Shown: positions 8,888 through 17,273 of the stretch, one piece after another
Numbering within the stretch: the first letter of the stretch is position 1
Layout of the letters: every line of letters begins with the position of its first letter
NCBI GenBank assembly: GCA_963599255.1
Contig: CAVBWS010000004.1
Location: forward strand, 10,283-74,282
DNA length: 64,000 nt
Source of the DNA: RGIG5612 sp963599255
GTDB taxonomy: Bacteria > Bacillota > Clostridia > Lachnospirales > Lachnospiraceae
Reading direction: 5' to 3'
Program-made: the position numbers and the translations under genes
Notes under the pieces: generated by a model
The model's database searches: none
Told to the model about the DNA's origin: nothing
The model's input: only the letters and a program-made list of their open reading frames with translations

Positions 8888-8984
8888 AGCTGCCGCTCTT
8901 CTTGCTCATGTATGTTTGCCTGTCCGATAGCCTTGAATCCGCTCGTGCAAGCACGGCGTCTTCTTAGCTGCCGGACAGGGCTTT
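8888..8984. repeat. 97-bp repeat unit, second copy
   Basis: Differs from the copy at 8731-8827 at one base (GCAAGCACG instead of GCAAACACG). Related sequence in reverse orientation lies inside the nested element at 17018-17185. Confidence 0.88.
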
Positions 8985-8985
8985 A

Positions 8986-10125
8986 TCACTCAAATTCCTT
9001 AGCTACTAGTTTAAGGTCCTCACGGATTGGCAGGTGCTGAGGACAGACTTTCTCGCATTTGCCGCATTCAATGCAGTCACTTGCCTTACCGAAATTCTGA
9101 GTTAATCTCTCATAGTATTCTCCTTGCGGTGTATAACTCTTGCCTTCATATTCCTGCTTTTCTGCATTATAAAGTGAGAAATATTTAGGAATTGCTATAT
9201 TTTTCGGGCACCCGTCTACACAATATGCGCATCCTGTGCAAGGTATTGCAATATTTTCATTTATTGTATCCACTGCTTTCCTGATAACAGACATCTCCTC
9301 ATCGCTAAGTGGTACAAAATTCTTCATATAACCGGTATTATCCATCACCATCTGCATATTACCCATGCCCGAAAGAACCATCTTGACATTCGGCCAGCTG
9401 GCTGCAAATCTTATGGCCCATGAGGCGATAGACATATCTGGATTGTAATCCTTGAAGATTTTCTGAACCTTTTCCGGAATATTTACTAGCGTTCCTCCTT
9501 TAACTGGTTCCATTACAACCACAGGCTTGTTGTGTTTTACGCATATTTCGTAGCATTTTCTCGACTGAATGCCTTCGCTGTCCCAATCCAGGTAATTGAG
9601 CTGCAGCTGAACAAATTCTGTCTCCGGATGCTCCGTCAATATCTCGTCCAGAAGTTCTGCCCTGTCATGGTATGAAAATCCCATGTGTTTAACCAGGCCT
9701 TCCTTCTTCTTTTGCGCCAGCCATTCAAAGCTCCTGCACTCCATGTACTTCTTATAGTGTCCCTCCCCTACATCATGAAGGAGATAATAATCAAAATATC
9801 CTGCGCCGGTTTTCTCAAGCTGAGTATTGAATATTACATCCATTTCCTCGGGACTTTTGAAAAATCCCGCATGCAGCTTGGTGGCCAGTGTGAAGCTGTC
9901 CCTCGGATATCTGTCTGTCAGAACTTCCTTGGCAACATTTTCACTCCTAAACCCACAATACATCCATGCGGTATCGAAATACGTGAAGCCCTGTTCCATG
10001 AAATAATCGACCATCTTCTTGGTTGTCTCAATATCGATTGATGCCCTGTCATTTGGGTCTATCTGCGGCAAACGCATTAAGCCAAATCCCAGCTTTCTGT
10101 CGTTTTTGTCAAATATTTTGTCCAT
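8986..10125 (-). CDS. Aldo/keto reductase with C-terminal 4Fe-4S ferredoxin domain
   Basis: The 379-aa protein has an aldo/keto reductase TIM barrel (about residues 10-285). The usual tetrad is visible: Asp and Tyr in TYFDTAWMYCGF, Lys in TLATKLH and His in YYLLHDVGEG. Residues about 295-370 form a ferredoxin-like tail with two [4Fe-4S] motifs, CTGCAYCVDGCP and CIECGKCEKVCP. Such fusions are common in anaerobic Firmicutes and probably couple substrate reduction to ferredoxin or another one-electron carrier. The natural substrate is unknown. It stands alone, between a repeat cluster and the PfkB gene. Confidence 0.92.
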   Translation of the reverse strand: MDKIFDKNDRKLGFGLMRLPQIDPNDRASIDIETTKKMVDYFMEQGFTYFDTAWMYCGFRSENVAKEVLTDRYPRDSFTLATKLHAGFFKSPEEMDVIFNTQLEKTGAGYFDYYLLHDVGEGHYKKYMECRSFEWLAQKKKEGLVKHMGFSYHDRAELLDEILTEHPETEFVQLQLNYLDWDSEGIQSRKCYEICVKHNKPVVVMEPVKGGTLVNIPEKVQKIFKDYNPDMSIASWAIRFAASWPNVKMVLSGMGNMQMVMDNTGYMKNFVPLSDEEMSVIRKAVDTINENIAIPCTGCAYCVDGCPKNIAIPKYFSLYNAEKQEYEGKSYTPQGEYYERLTQNFGKASDCIECGKCEKVCPQHLPIREDLKLVAKEFE

Positions 10126-10248
10126 ATCTGTTTCTCTCTTTTCCTTATCATAATGTTGTTTTCATCAGAAGCTGTAACCTTCATCTGCCCGGACAGTTGT
10201 ACTCATCCATGCAAATGCACCGGTGTGCTCCTACAGATGCATGCCGGT

Positions 10249-11205
10249 TTATTCTAAAATCACTGACATAACCTTAAGTGCACCCTTAACCTGCGTGATT
10301 CTAGCAGCCGCCTCATTGGCACAGACCAGGATCTCTGACATTTCAGCACGGCCTATATTAAGATTATCCCCATTAGTTAAAATATGTGCCAACACTGTTC
10401 CGAAAAATACATCGCCTGCACCGGTGGTATCGACTAACCTATCTAACGAAACTGCCTCACAGTATTCAGCCTGCGCATCTGCCCACTCTCGCTGCCATCC
10501 CATACTGCCATTCTTTCCCAGAGTCAGGAATATGACCCTGGCTGTAGTCAGTTCCGCCACCTTTTTCATGGCCTTGCACATATCCTCTGTGCCTGTGATA
10601 AATTCAGCCTCGTCATCGGACAATTTCAGTATGTCACAATTTTCCATTCCCCACAGCATCTGCCTTCTTGCTTCCTCCATAGACTCCCACAATGGCGGCC
10701 TCAGATTAGGATCAAATGAGATCAGCACATCCTCATCCTTGGCGATCTCAACTGCCATCATAGTAGCATTTCTGACTGTCGCGGAAGTCATGGACAGGGT
10801 ACCGAAGTGGAATATCCTGCTGTCGCGGATCAGATCTGCCCTTACCTCGGAAGGTCCCAGCTGCATGTCGGCTCCAGGATTTCTATAGAATGAGAAGTCC
10901 CTGTCCCCATCTGCCTTTCTGTGGACAAATGCCAGAGTCGTTTTAACATCAGGGTCGTAAACCAAACCTTCTGTATTGATTCCGGCATTTCTGACTGTAT
11001 CTGCCAGCATTTGCCCAAGAAAATCCTCCCCAACCTTGCCTATAAATGCGGTCCTGAATCCTGCCTTGTTAACCGTTACCAGCAAATTACACGGCGCTCC
11101 TCCGGGGCAGGCTTCAAATGTCATATTGCCCTGATCACTTATGGGTCCTTCCACCATGTCCACAAGCAATTCGCCCAATGCTGTTACATCTATTCTCTTA
11201 CTCAT
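10249..11205 (-). CDS. PfkB family carbohydrate kinase (fructokinase-like)
   Basis: The 318-aa protein has the two ribokinase-family signatures: GGAPCNLLVTVNKAG in the first third and DTTGAGDVFFGTVLAH near the C-terminus, where the Asp of GAGD is the catalytic base. It should phosphorylate a sugar with ATP. Similarity in the opening ALGELLVDM suggests a fructokinase, but adenosine, 2-keto-3-deoxygluconate or another sugar is possible. The ATG at MSKRIDV is preferred over an upstream TTG because only it has GAGG upstream. No sugar transporter is adjacent. Confidence 0.88.
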   Translation of the reverse strand: MSKRIDVTALGELLVDMVEGPISDQGNMTFEACPGGAPCNLLVTVNKAGFRTAFIGKVGEDFLGQMLADTVRNAGINTEGLVYDPDVKTTLAFVHRKADGDRDFSFYRNPGADMQLGPSEVRADLIRDSRIFHFGTLSMTSATVRNATMMAVEIAKDEDVLISFDPNLRPPLWESMEEARRQMLWGMENCDILKLSDDEAEFITGTEDMCKAMKKVAELTTARVIFLTLGKNGSMGWQREWADAQAEYCEAVSLDRLVDTTGAGDVFFGTVLAHILTNGDNLNIGRAEMSEILVCANEAAARITQVKGALKVMSVILE

Positions 11206-11632
11206 TTTCCTCACACTGTTCAATATGGCTTAATCTACATGGAACTTGCCCGACAATTTTTCTCATTGTCTCATGCAGATCCGAGCCACTTCTTCTTGCC
11301 AGGCTCTAAACAGTTACAAATTTACACGCACAGAATACTATTTTGGAGTTGAATAATCAACTTGTAGTTGTATCAATCTGACATGCATATTCTCATTTCT
11401 CATCCTTTCATTTATTAGCATCATTTATGAAACATTTTTATACAAACATTAAATAACCTGCTTAAATCAACTGATCAGATGCACTGAAGTTATCGTCGTA
11501 TAACCAGTATTGATAATTAAATATGAGAAACGGCTTGAAATTATAACCTGGTCAGTTTATCATTAACTAAGCAACGATAAAATGGGTAGAAGTTGAATTA
11601 AATTTTATTTTACATAGGCAGGAGGCAATAAA
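11206..11632. other. 427-bp divergent intergenic region
   Basis: The region separates the leftward PfkB gene and the rightward flavoprotein gene. Besides the promoter at 11535-11563 and a good ribosome binding site (AGGAGG before 11633) I see no gene, RNA or repeat. The 11400-11620 part is notably AT-rich. Confidence 0.5.
11535..11563 (+). promoter_or_regulatory. Promoter of the iron-sulfur flavoprotein gene
   Basis: TTGAAA (11535-11540) and TATCAT (11558-11563) are spaced by 17 bases, about 70 bases before the start codon. Confidence 0.55.
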
Positions 11633-12619
11633 ATGAAGATCTTAGGTTTATCCTTTGGTACAAAAAACGGTAATAACGATACCATGTGTCGTGTTGCCCT
11701 GGGCGCAGCTAAGGAATGCGGTGCAGAAATCGAATTTATCCATGTATTTGACTGGGATATCAAGTTCTGTTCCGGTTGTGTAGCCTGTTCAAGAGGCCTT
11801 GTTATGGGCAAAGGAATGATCTGCACACAGAAGGATGATTACAAGGCATTATATGAGAAAATGGTTGCAGCTGACGGCGTTCTCTTCGTAGATCCTATCT
11901 TCGAATCCGGCGCATCAGGACTGTTCCATGCTGTATGCGACCGTATGGGCCCTGGACATGACGTTGGTATGCTCCTTATGGCAGACGGAATGTTAAAGGA
12001 GCAGGGCAAGGAAGGCCTTAATCCAAGAATTTTCAGACAGAAGGCGGTATCATTTGTAGGTATCGGTGGATCTGACTGGGGCTGCAGAGTTGAAACAGAC
12101 CATGCTATGGTGGCAATGAGCCCGGGATGGAAGGTTGTCAACAACGAATACTTCTCATGGTGCAAAGACGTTATCAACCAGGACGATAAGGTTGAGAGAA
12201 TGAAGGAAATCGGACGCAACCTCTATGAAGCAGCTAAATACATCGATGATAACAATATCATGATCCCTGGTTCAGAAGAAGTTGATCTATGGAAGGGTGC
12301 TGACGGTGCATGTCCTCATTGCCACGGCAATAACTTCTATATCTTCCCTGGCACAACCCATTGCGTATGCGAACTGTGCGGACTGGAAGGTACACTTGAA
12401 CTCGTTAACGGTGCTTTCAAATTCAAGAACGATCCGTCTATCATTCCTAACGGACAGCTTGAGCATGCTCATGACATCATCTCCGGCAAGAAAGCCCATG
12501 GTGCTGATATTTTCGAAAACGAAGGCCGCCTGATGAATCTTAATAAGGATCCTCAGTACAAGGCCCGCAAGCAGGCATTTACAGATATCATCGAGCCTAC
12601 TCCGGCACCTGCAAAATAA
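11633..12619 (+). CDS. NADPH-dependent FMN reductase family / iron-sulfur flavoprotein with C-terminal zinc ribbon
   Basis: The 328-aa protein begins MKILGLSFGTKNGN, a flavodoxin-like phosphate-binding loop, followed by FCSGCVACSRG, the cysteine pair typical of iron-sulfur flavoproteins. The flavodoxin fold spans about residues 1-200. A separate C-terminal part (about 220-260) has two CxxC pairs, CPHCHGNNFY and CVCELCG, which look like a zinc ribbon and are not part of the usual family. AGGAGG precedes the start, and a strong terminator follows the gene, so it is monocistronic. A role in electron transfer or reductive detoxification is inferred; substrate unknown. Confidence 0.8.
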   Translation: MKILGLSFGTKNGNNDTMCRVALGAAKECGAEIEFIHVFDWDIKFCSGCVACSRGLVMGKGMICTQKDDYKALYEKMVAADGVLFVDPIFESGASGLFHAVCDRMGPGHDVGMLLMADGMLKEQGKEGLNPRIFRQKAVSFVGIGGSDWGCRVETDHAMVAMSPGWKVVNNEYFSWCKDVINQDDKVERMKEIGRNLYEAAKYIDDNNIMIPGSEEVDLWKGADGACPHCHGNNFYIFPGTTHCVCELCGLEGTLELVNGAFKFKNDPSIIPNGQLEHAHDIISGKKAHGADIFENEGRLMNLNKDPQYKARKQAFTDIIEPTPAPAK

Positions 12620-12653
12620 TGATCAAATACCAGGTTTTAATAGCCTAAATTTT

Positions 12654-12685
12654 GAGCCGTCAGAAAAATCTGACGGCTCTGTTTA
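12654..12685 (+). terminator. Rho-independent terminator of the flavoprotein gene
   Basis: GAGCCGTCAGA and TCTGACGGCTC form a perfect 11-bp stem (12654-12679) around a four-base loop, followed by TGTTTAT. Confidence 0.85.
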
Positions 12686-12807
12686 TGTTCATTTTTCTGT
12701 ATATCATCAAAGCTTACAATATACGGAACGCACCTTATTATATTATCCAAATCCCTCTGCACAGTAATTCTTTAATGTATGTACGGTCTTCATATCCTGT
12801 GCAGCAG

Positions 12808-13419
12808 CTAGGATATTGATCTACTGATGCTTAATCTCTGTTTAACCAGATCCACAAGGTACGCCGCTGTACCGTCAATTCCCAGAAAGCTGCTATTAAT
12901 CATAATATCATTATGGTTCACATCACTAGGCAGATATTTTGCAAAATGCATATGATACGCATCCCTTGCCTTATCGACCTCTGCTATCATCTTCTTAGCA
13001 GTCTCCGGTTTCATATTAAGATTTTCCACACAGTTTTTATATCTTATTTCTGTAGGCGCATAGATAAATATTCGCATAATATTAGGATGATTTCTTAATA
13101 TATAATCAGAGCACCTGCCTACAATAATGCAGTTTTCCTTGTCTGCAAGATTAGCGATGATCCTTCTCTGAGATTCAAATATATCCTGCTGTACCGCGGT
13201 TGTTCCGTTGCCAAGAGGAAATTTCATACTAAAATAACTGGTCCTGGCAGTCTCTTCATTATCACTGACAGCAGAAACCGGCATGTTCATATCCTTGGCC
13301 ACAGCATCTACTATATCTCGGTCGTAGTATTCTATGCCAAGAAGTTCAGACATCTTTCTGGCAATCGGGCGTCCCAGACTTCCGAACTGGCGGTTTATAG
13401 TTATAACATAATTGTCCAT
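12808..13419 (-). CDS. Cytidylate kinase-like family protein
   Basis: The 203-aa protein begins MDNYVITINRQFGSLGRPIA, matching the cytidylate-kinase-like family (PF13189), with a P-loop-like GSLGRPIARK, followed by LGIEYYDRDIV and IVGRCSDYIL. These proteins are common in Clostridia and are distinct from the canonical CMP kinase; their substrate is not established. The chosen ATG has AGGAGG eight bases upstream; a longer reading frame lacks a ribosome binding site. It lies 81 bases after the aminotransferase gene on the same strand and may be co-transcribed. Confidence 0.85.
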   Translation of the reverse strand: MDNYVITINRQFGSLGRPIARKMSELLGIEYYDRDIVDAVAKDMNMPVSAVSDNEETARTSYFSMKFPLGNGTTAVQQDIFESQRRIIANLADKENCIIVGRCSDYILRNHPNIMRIFIYAPTEIRYKNCVENLNMKPETAKKMIAEVDKARDAYHMHFAKYLPSDVNHNDIMINSSFLGIDGTAAYLVDLVKQRLSISRSIS

Positions 13420-13500
13420 GTGCTTATCCTCCTCATAGATTATGGCAATTTCAGCATCGCCTGCTACACCATTCATGAAAGTGCATTTGCCCGGAGTTTT

Positions 13501-14862
13501 TTATATTCTTGCAAATGCCTTCTCATAAGCTTCGAGTGTGAAATCAATAACCTCATCTGTATGTGCTGTACACATGTTATAGCGGTTGCACGGCTTATTA
13601 TATATTCCTTCAAGAAGCAATGCATAATCCAATTTCTTACGGGTCGTAAAGTCAGACTTCTGAAGATCACGATATGTCTCAATCTTATCAAGATCAGTAA
13701 CAACAATATTAAACATTGATCCAAGACCAGGTGTCAGGATGTGGATGCCATGTGATGCGTAGATATCGCTGATACCCTTCTTAAGTCTGTCTGTTCGGCG
13801 AACCAGATCATCAAATTCCTTCTCTAATATTTCTATAGTTGTAAGACCTGCATTTAATATCATCGGGTGACCATTATATGTTCCGCTGTGATACAAAATG
13901 TCTGCTGCCGATTTCGTATTAGAATTGTCAAGGATATCTGAACCCTGAGGAGATGCCATTTTCATGATCTCAGCTGAGCCGCCCACGATACCGACCGGGA
14001 AGCCTGCGCCTATTACCTTACCCAAGGCTGTAAGATCAGGCTTAACACCATAATACTGCTGTGCACCTCCCAGTGTAACCCTGAAGCCAGTCTTAACCTC
14101 ATCAATGATCATGAGTATTCCTAGCTTTTTGGTAAGCTCCCTCAAGCCTGTCATAAATTCCTTGGTAGCAGGAATTGTTCCTCCGAACACCGGCTCCATG
14201 ATAACACCTGCCACCTCATCCTTATGAGCTGTAAGGATCTCGGTACAAGCCTCCAGGTCATTAAACGGAAGAATGATAGTATCCTCCAGCATTCTCTCGG
14301 ATAAGCCCTTAGATTCAGGAAGTCCTATAGGGTGGCGGGCATCGCCGGCATTTTTAACATCCGGGTTGATACTTACAAGCACCTCATTATAGCCGCCATG
14401 ATAATGTCCTTCAAACTTGGCGATCTTATATTTGCCGGTATAAGCAAATGCAGTACGGATGCATAAAAGTGTGGCCTCTGTACCTGAATTAGTATATCTT
14501 AGCATCTCAATACTCGGATAATGTTCCTTTATCTTCTTGGCAAATGTATCCTCCAGCTCGTGAGGTGTTCCATATAACATTGTGCCATGCTGATGGAAAT
14601 AATCCTTCATCGAATCTATAACTTCCTGTCTTTCATGACCCAGGATAAGCGGACCATAGGAAAGAACATAGTCGACATATTTATGATCATCCAGATCAGT
14701 AAGCCATGCGCCGCGGCCTTCCTTCATAAATAACGGAAACGGTGCAAAAAATTTAACATTGGCCGTGATTCCTCCCGGGATATCCTCACAGGCTTCTTCA
14801 AATGCAGCATATGATGACGGATTAGCCTTGGCATATTCTTCTTGTAATTGCTCTATTGTCAT
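13501..14862 (-). CDS. Class III aminotransferase, glutamate-1-semialdehyde aminomutase-like
   Basis: The 453-aa PLP enzyme has the fold-I pattern of class III aminotransferases: NSGTEATLLCIRTAFAYTGK near residue 125, IMEPVFGG at 221, IIDEVKTGFR at 252, and the Schiff-base lysine at Lys282 in ALGKVIGAGFP. It resembles glutamate-1-semialdehyde 2,1-aminomutase, but no haem genes are nearby, so it is more likely an omega- or beta-amino acid aminotransferase or an intramolecular aminomutase. The ATG chosen has AAAGGAGAG upstream. It diverges from the RpiR regulator gene and has its own consensus promoter, so it probably shares control with the amino acid transporter beyond. Confidence 0.85.
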   Translation of the reverse strand: MTIEQLQEEYAKANPSSYAAFEEACEDIPGGITANVKFFAPFPLFMKEGRGAWLTDLDDHKYVDYVLSYGPLILGHERQEVIDSMKDYFHQHGTMLYGTPHELEDTFAKKIKEHYPSIEMLRYTNSGTEATLLCIRTAFAYTGKYKIAKFEGHYHGGYNEVLVSINPDVKNAGDARHPIGLPESKGLSERMLEDTIILPFNDLEACTEILTAHKDEVAGVIMEPVFGGTIPATKEFMTGLRELTKKLGILMIIDEVKTGFRVTLGGAQQYYGVKPDLTALGKVIGAGFPVGIVGGSAEIMKMASPQGSDILDNSNTKSAADILYHSGTYNGHPMILNAGLTTIEILEKEFDDLVRRTDRLKKGISDIYASHGIHILTPGLGSMFNIVVTDLDKIETYRDLQKSDFTTRKKLDYALLLEGIYNKPCNRYNMCTAHTDEVIDFTLEAYEKAFARI

Positions 14863-14916
14863 AACATTCTCTCCTTTACATGTAATTGAATTTGGGGTCT
14901 TAAAAAATTTATCGCC

Positions 14917-14945
14917 ATTATATTTCCAGCTTTTTGAAATGTCAA
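14917..14945 (-). promoter_or_regulatory. Perfect consensus promoter of the aminotransferase gene
   Basis: On the minus strand TTGACA (14945-14940) and TATAAT (14922-14917) are exactly 17 bases apart. The -35 box lies inside TGAAA-N12-TTTCA, which resembles the palindrome at 15902-15933. Confidence 0.8.
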
Positions 14946-15047
14946 CATTTTTTTCATTAAACATGTTTTTGAAAAATACTTTATCATTTTCGTCAAATAT
15001 AGTAGAATACTAATGCGCACAGGTCGCACACCCATAAGGAGGTTCTT

Positions 15048-15887
15048 ATGATAAAAGATACTATTACCGAAAAGTTTGACGAGATGAGCAAAACTCAGAA
15101 GAAGATCGCTAATTTCATTCTGCGCAATATAACAGCTGTGTCCTATTATAATATTCAGCAGTTTGCTAAGGCTGTCGGAACCAGCGAGGCAAGTATACTT
15201 AGGTTTTGCACTTTCATAGGATACCGGGGATATCCCGAATTCAAGAATGACATTCAGGCTGCTGCCAAGGAGCAGATCTCTATGAAGGACAGACTGGAAA
15301 TTTCCCGTGCTGCTTATGATGAGAAGGAAGCCGGTATCGCGGAAATCTTCCGTCAGGATATATCCCGCATCCAGCATACGCTGGAACAGCTTGATATGGA
15401 TACATTCTTCGCAGCCTGCCAGCAGATCATTCTTGCTAAAAGGATCTATATTCTGGCAGCTCGCAGTGCATCTTCGATCGGGCAGTTTTTTCAATATTAC
15501 CTGAACATGACTTTAGGTAATGTGGAACTGATAACGAGTTTAGACTGCCGTGCCGATCTTCTGTGTGATGTATCCAAGGATGATGTTGTGATCGGCATTA
15601 CATTTAACCGTTACTCTTCTGTTACAGATGAAATGTTCTCATATGCATACTCCCAGGGTGCTGTCACTGTGGCCATCACAGACTCCGAGCTTTCTCCTAT
15701 AGTTAAGAATTCCAAATATCACTTTCTTACTGACACAGCAATGCCTAGTTACATAGATTCTTTTGCTGCGCCACTTACACTTATTAATGCAATATTGGTT
15801 GAGATTGGACGCACAAGAAGCATCGAACTATCTGACAGAATGAGCAAGCTGGAAACCTTCAGCAAGAAATTCGGGATTTTTGAATAA
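15048..15887 (+). CDS. MurR/RpiR family transcriptional regulator
   Basis: The 279-aa protein has an N-terminal helix-turn-helix of the HTH_6 type (about residues 1-77; IQQFAKAVGTSEASILRFC holds the recognition helix) and a C-terminal SIS domain (about 120-250; ILAARSASSIGQFFQYY is the sugar-phosphate-binding-like loop). AAGGAGG precedes the start. It sits between the divergent aminotransferase and the downstream amino acid ABC transporter and probably regulates both. SIS domains usually bind phosphorylated sugars, but the neighbours here point to amino-acid-related metabolism, so the effector is uncertain. Confidence 0.92.
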   Translation: MIKDTITEKFDEMSKTQKKIANFILRNITAVSYYNIQQFAKAVGTSEASILRFCTFIGYRGYPEFKNDIQAAAKEQISMKDRLEISRAAYDEKEAGIAEIFRQDISRIQHTLEQLDMDTFFAACQQIILAKRIYILAARSASSIGQFFQYYLNMTLGNVELITSLDCRADLLCDVSKDDVVIGITFNRYSSVTDEMFSYAYSQGAVTVAITDSELSPIVKNSKYHFLTDTAMPSYIDSFAAPLTLINAILVEIGRTRSIELSDRMSKLETFSKKFGIFE

Positions 15888-15901
15888 TTTTTCAGCAGTT
15901 T

Positions 15902-15933
15902 ATATAAAATGAAATTTTTATTTCATTTTATAT
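15902..15933. promoter_or_regulatory. Perfect 14-bp inverted repeat, putative RpiR operator
   Basis: Arms ATATAAAATGAAAT (15902-15915) and ATTTCATTTTATAT (15920-15933) are perfectly complementary around TTTT. It ends on the first base of the -35 box that follows. The TGAAAT/ATTTCA core suits an operator; it could also act as a weak transcription terminator for the regulator gene. Confidence 0.6.
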
Positions 15934-15961
15934 TGACAAATCAAAATGTCAGCGATATCAT
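15933..15961 (+). promoter_or_regulatory. Promoter of the amino acid ABC transporter operon
   Basis: TTGACA (15933-15938) and TATCAT (15956-15961) are 17 bases apart, giving a leader of about 115 bases before the first gene. Confidence 0.7.
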
Positions 15962-15984
15962 AGGTCCCATCAAGGGAACACTAC

Positions 15985-16022
15985 AAAGGCGTAGATGCAG
16001 AGAAAGCATTTGCGCCTTTTTT
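15985..16022 (+). terminator. Intrinsic terminator inside the transporter leader (possible attenuator)
   Basis: AAAGGCGTAGATGC (15985-15998) pairs with GCATTTGCGCCTTT (16006-16019), allowing two G-U pairs, followed by TTT. It lies after the promoter and before the first gene, so read-through must be controlled or partial. A short alternative hairpin, CTAC/GTAG (15981-15994), overlaps its left arm. Confidence 0.6.
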
Positions 16023-16083
16023 GTTCTTACATATTAAAACCGGCATTTTCCTAAGCCACGATAAACAAGGAGGAAACACACAA

Positions 16084-16935
16084 ATGAAAAGAAGAATGGT
16101 TAGTCTAATGTTGACAGCAGTAATGGGAATTGCTTCTATTGCAGGATGCAGCGTTGTATCAGCATCTGAAGATACAACAGAAGGCACTGCAGCAGAAGAC
16201 ACATATAAGGGAGCACTGGCCGGCACTACATTAAAAGTCGGATGTGATACAAGCTTCGTTCCATTCTGTTTCCCGGACGACAGCAATGTATATACAGGAT
16301 TTGACATTGACCTGCTGGCAGCCCTCAGTGAATATCTTGGATTTGATTATGAGCTGCAGCCTATGGACTTTACAGCCCTCTTAATGTCAGTTCAGACTAA
16401 CAAACTGGACATGGCCATGGCAGGAATAACAATTACTGATGCTCGTGCAGAGGTTATGGATATCTCTACTCCTTACTATGATGCAGGTCTTCAGATATTT
16501 GTAAAAGAAGATAATGATGAGATCACACAGATTTCCGACCTGGAAGGTAAGAAAGTTGCGTTAAAAGAAGGTACTGCCTCAGTTACTTACATCAGTGAAA
16601 ATGTTAAAAACTGCACTGTAACAACATTCCCTAACATTGAAAGCGCATATCTCGAGGTTCAGCGTGGTGCTGCGGATGCGGTAGTTTATGACGCACCTAA
16701 CATGAAATATTACCTGTCACAGAATCCTGACAGCGGCTGCAAGGTTGTAGGCGATCTGGTTGACGGATGTCAGTACGGAATCATGCTTCAGAAGGGTTCT
16801 GATTATACAGAATATATTGATGCAGCACTTGCAGTATTCATGGAAGACGGAACATATGATGCGCTCTATGAGAAATGGTTCGGAACCTCATCTGATACAG
16901 CAGATGAGGCTGCAGCAGAAGCAGAAAGTAAGTAA
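16084..16935 (+). CDS. Amino acid ABC transporter substrate-binding lipoprotein
   Basis: The 283-aa protein has a lipoprotein signal (MKRRMVSLMLTAVMGIASIA then Cys) and a family 3 solute-binding domain (about residues 50-270), with TLKVGCDTSFVPFCF at the start and GFDIDLLAALSEYLGFDY, both typical of polar amino acid binding proteins. An acidic Ala/Glu tail ends the protein. AGGAGG lies upstream of the chosen ATG. It is the first gene of an operon with permease and ATPase, separated from the permease by 338 bp that hold two nested palindromic elements. Confidence 0.93.
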   Translation: MKRRMVSLMLTAVMGIASIAGCSVVSASEDTTEGTAAEDTYKGALAGTTLKVGCDTSFVPFCFPDDSNVYTGFDIDLLAALSEYLGFDYELQPMDFTALLMSVQTNKLDMAMAGITITDARAEVMDISTPYYDAGLQIFVKEDNDEITQISDLEGKKVALKEGTASVTYISENVKNCTVTTFPNIESAYLEVQRGAADAVVYDAPNMKYYLSQNPDSGCKVVGDLVDGCQYGIMLQKGSDYTEYIDAALAVFMEDGTYDALYEKWFGTSSDTADEAAAEAESK

Positions 16936-16964
16936 ATAGCACAAAATAAACAGCTAATTATTAT

Positions 16965-17216
16965 TTGTGCCGTGAACCTCGGCGTGCATCCACTGTTCGA
17001 AATCGCCTACGCTGATGTGCTATAAAAGTCCTGGACGGCAGATACGAGTGAGCCGTGCTTGCACGAGCGAATTCGTATCTATCGGACAGGCTAACCTGCA
17101 TGAGCAAGTAGAGCGATAGCTCGGATTGCGAATTCAGGTTGGATTGCAAGAGCACGAAGTGCGTAGCAATCAATTTTTATCAAAATCTTAAACAGTGGAT
17201 GCGCCGTCCCGGCACA
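16965..17216. repeat. Dispersed palindromic element, copy C, interrupted by another element
   Basis: The left arm (16965-17017, GTGCCGTGAACCTCGGCGTG onwards) and the right arm (17191-17216, ending GCGCCGTCCCGGCACA) match copies A and B. The loop has been expanded by about 170 bases of unrelated repeat sequence. This accounts for the 338-bp gap between the binding-protein and permease genes; no gene is visible in it. Confidence 0.8.
17018..17185. repeat. Second-family palindromic element nested in copy C
   Basis: It contains GCCGTGCTTGCACGAGCG, CTATCGGACAGGC, CATGAGCAAGTAGAGCG and GATTGCAAGAGC...GTAGCAATC. In reverse orientation the same modules make up the repeats at 8731-8984, and the last module matches 3065-3094. 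Confidence 0.75.
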
Positions 17217-17273
17217 TATCAAATTAATATATCTACGTTGCTTAAGAGCAGCATCACAACAGGAGGCTTTATT

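Noticed and set aside
8727..8954. Cys/Arg-rich reading frame over the 97-bp repeats
   Set aside because: It is made by the palindromic repeats, has no ribosome binding site and its own protein sequence is repetitive for that reason.
15962..16083. Known riboswitch in the transporter leader
   Set aside because: No match to lysine, glycine, guanidine, THF or SAM aptamer features that I could recognise; only a terminator hairpin is supported.
17000..17260. Longer N-terminus for the amino acid permease
   Set aside because: The upstream residues come from the nested palindromic element, and AGGAGG is placed just before the shorter start.
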